A stretch of DNA of 16,381 bases, from contig NW_001915065.1 of NCBI RefSeq assembly GCF_000208925.1, forward strand, positions 1,747 through 18,127, read 5' to 3'. The translations under genes were made by a program, and so were the position numbers. The notes under the pieces are model-generated. The model saw only the letters and a list, made by a program, of their open reading frames with translations, did not search any database and was not told where the DNA came from. The stretch is from Entamoeba histolytica HM-1:IMSS (lineage: Eukaryota > Evosea > Mastigamoebida > Endamoebidae). Shown piece by piece: positions 15,188-16,381 of the stretch (positions within the stretch are counted from its first letter, which is position 1; each line of letters starts with the position of its first letter).

Positions 15188-16381
15188 ATGAGTGAAAATG
15201 TAATACACATAATTCTTCAAAAACTAAGAAGTACTCCACAAGGAGATATTATTGATGGAAATGATTTAAAGAGAATAAAAACATCACAAGAACATAATTT
15301 TGAAACAACACTATGTCATTTAAATGTTCTAAGAATTAGTGCACCAAATCCACCATATTCTAATGAAGAAATAGAAATGGTCATGGAAAAGGTAAATGAA
15401 TGTATTCAAGAATATACAAAAGAGAAAAAATCAGAAATGATAGAAATGATAGAAATTATTGAAAGTACAAAAATGATGTTATTATTAATTGACATTAATA
15501 AACAAAAAACATTGCGTATTGTAGAAAGTCTCATTGAAAAAATTATCAAAGGAACAGCTAAAAATGAATTTCCTGTCAAATATGAAATGGTTAAAAAAAT
15601 AATTGAAGACCTTTTGACAGAATGTCCTGAAGAAAGTCGAGAAATAGTAAAAAGCATCATTAGACCTTTCAATGAAAATGACGCACCATTTCTTGAAGAA
15701 AAAAAAATAACACAATATCTTAAGAAAAGTAAAATGGAAAAAGAAGTCATTGAAGAAATGTTTGAAGGAATGACGGGAGAATCCAATAAAAACTTTAAAA
15801 ATGGATTTTGGAGTTTAATTGAAGAGGCTAAAGAAATTAATGAAGAAGATGAAGCAATGAGTGAAGATGAAGAATTAGAAGATAGAAAAAAGAAAGAAGA
15901 TATTAAAATGTTCATTCGTGTTTTAGGAAAAATAGTTAGTTATTATCCTAAATGGATTAAAGGTGATGAAAATTATCTTGAAAGAATTTTACTAATTCCA
16001 ATGGAAGAAGAACGGATTCAAGTAGTTAAGATAGTTGTTGAATATTTAAAGAAAGGAGTTATAGAAAAAACTAAAAAAAATGAACTTATTGGATGTTTAC
16101 TTGAAAGACGTAAAGATAAGAGTGTGAGTATTAGAAGTATTGTTGGAAAATATATGATGGAAAGAGGTGGAAAGAATGAAGAAAGTGAAGAAGATGATGA
16201 AATAGAAATAAGTGATTTAATTATTGAAAAAATGAATGATATTGAAGAAAGTATTCGAAGAGAAACAATTGAAGAAATTTACAAACAACGATTCGAAGAA
16301 GGAAAGGAAATAGGAAAGAAAATTATTAAAGAAATTAAAGAAAGAATGAAAGACAGAAAAGAAACAGTACGTGCTATTGCA
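15188..16381 (+). CDS. PDS5: Sister chromatid cohesion protein Pds5, N-terminal part, cut by window edge
   Basis: The frame runs from the ATG at 15188 to the right edge: 398 codons without a stop. An in-frame TAG three codons upstream fixes this ATG as the first. Residues 40-120 match the Pds5 start: SAPNPPYSNEEIEMVMEKV (the family's APxPPYS-x-EE block), then ILExxxxxKxxxLLxDI-like helices (IIESTKMMLLLIDI). Residues about 210-240 are a Glu/Asp-rich insertion. From about 290 the HEAT repeats typical of Pds5 appear: LLERRKDKSVSIRSIVGKYM, then KMNDIEESIRRETIEEIYKQ and KERMKDRKETVRAIA, comparable to the family's RLLDPxEKVRxxAV and ERxxDKKxxVRxxA helices. Pds5 binds cohesin at the kleisin and, with Wapl or Eco1, controls loading, release and acetylation of cohesin on chromosomes. 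Family members have about 1,200 residues or more, so roughly two thirds is missing. Other HEAT proteins of chromosome complexes are the alternative. Confidence 0.78.
   Translation, partial: MSENVIHIILQKLRSTPQGDIIDGNDLKRIKTSQEHNFETTLCHLNVLRISAPNPPYSNEEIEMVMEKVNECIQEYTKEKKSEMIEMIEIIESTKMMLLLIDINKQKTLRIVESLIEKIIKGTAKNEFPVKYEMVKKIIEDLLTECPEESREIVKSIIRPFNENDAPFLEEKKITQYLKKSKMEKEVIEEMFEGMTGESNKNFKNGFWSLIEEAKEINEEDEAMSEDEELEDRKKKEDIKMFIRVLGKIVSYYPKWIKGDENYLERILLIPMEEERIQVVKIVVEYLKKGVIEKTKKNELIGCLLERRKDKSVSIRSIVGKYMMERGGKNEESEEDDEIEISDLIIEKMNDIEESIRRETIEEIYKQRFEEGKEIGKKIIKEIKERMKDRKETVRAIA

Noticed and set aside
15406..15915. Long Ser/Phe/Ile-rich open frame on the minus strand
   Set aside because: It is the antisense of the Glu/Lys-rich PDS5 coding sequence; GAA and AAA codons give TTC and TTT on the other strand. 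The plus frame carries the Pds5 motifs.

Overview
This window looks like nuclear DNA of an Entamoeba species, most likely the E. histolytica/dispar/nuttalli group. It is extremely AT-rich. The genes read as intron-less, with short spacers. Some starts carry the Entamoeba core promoter parts (TATTTAAA-type TATA element, GAAC element, AAAAATTC-type initiator) within about 45 bases of the ATG. The protein families fit too: BspA-like leucine-rich repeats, a divergent TLDc-like protein and an RCC1-type exchange factor. The species call is from pattern recognition, without a database search.

Layout from left to right. A long minus-strand gene cut by the left edge encodes an RCC1 propeller joined to RasGEF_N and RasGEF domains. 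A roughly 1.3 kb gap follows and holds a decayed minus-strand coding relic. Next come a BspA-like LRR protein (-), a stand-alone Rab3GAP regulatory-subunit-like propeller (+), a TLDc-like protein (-, convergent with the previous gene) and a 91-residue Ser/Pro-rich protein (-) with a compact promoter. The gap between 8181 and 8837 contains a frameshifted 68-codon reading frame (-). Then follow an acidic-tailed protein resembling the RNA polymerase III subunit RPC7/Rpc31 (+), Atg6/Beclin 1 (-), a Cdc25-type phosphatase (+), a 190-residue protein of unknown function (-) whose stop codon sits inside a perfect hairpin, a gene-poor stretch of about 1.9 kb with strongly skewed strands, and the N-terminal 398 residues of Pds5 (+), cut by the right edge.

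The genes alternate strand and look individually transcribed; there is no operon logic. Themes are small-GTPase control and membrane traffic (RasGEF, Rab3GAP2-like, Atg6) and cell cycle or chromosome biology (Cdc25, Pds5). These probably reflect the dense mix of housekeeping genes rather than a dedicated cluster. I see no tRNA, rRNA, CRISPR array, LINE/SINE or intact transposon. The most interesting points are the single-base-frameshifted small ORF at 8286-8493, the altered active-site surroundings of the Cdc25, the free-standing Rab3GAP2-type propeller, and the stop-codon hairpin of the 190-residue gene.
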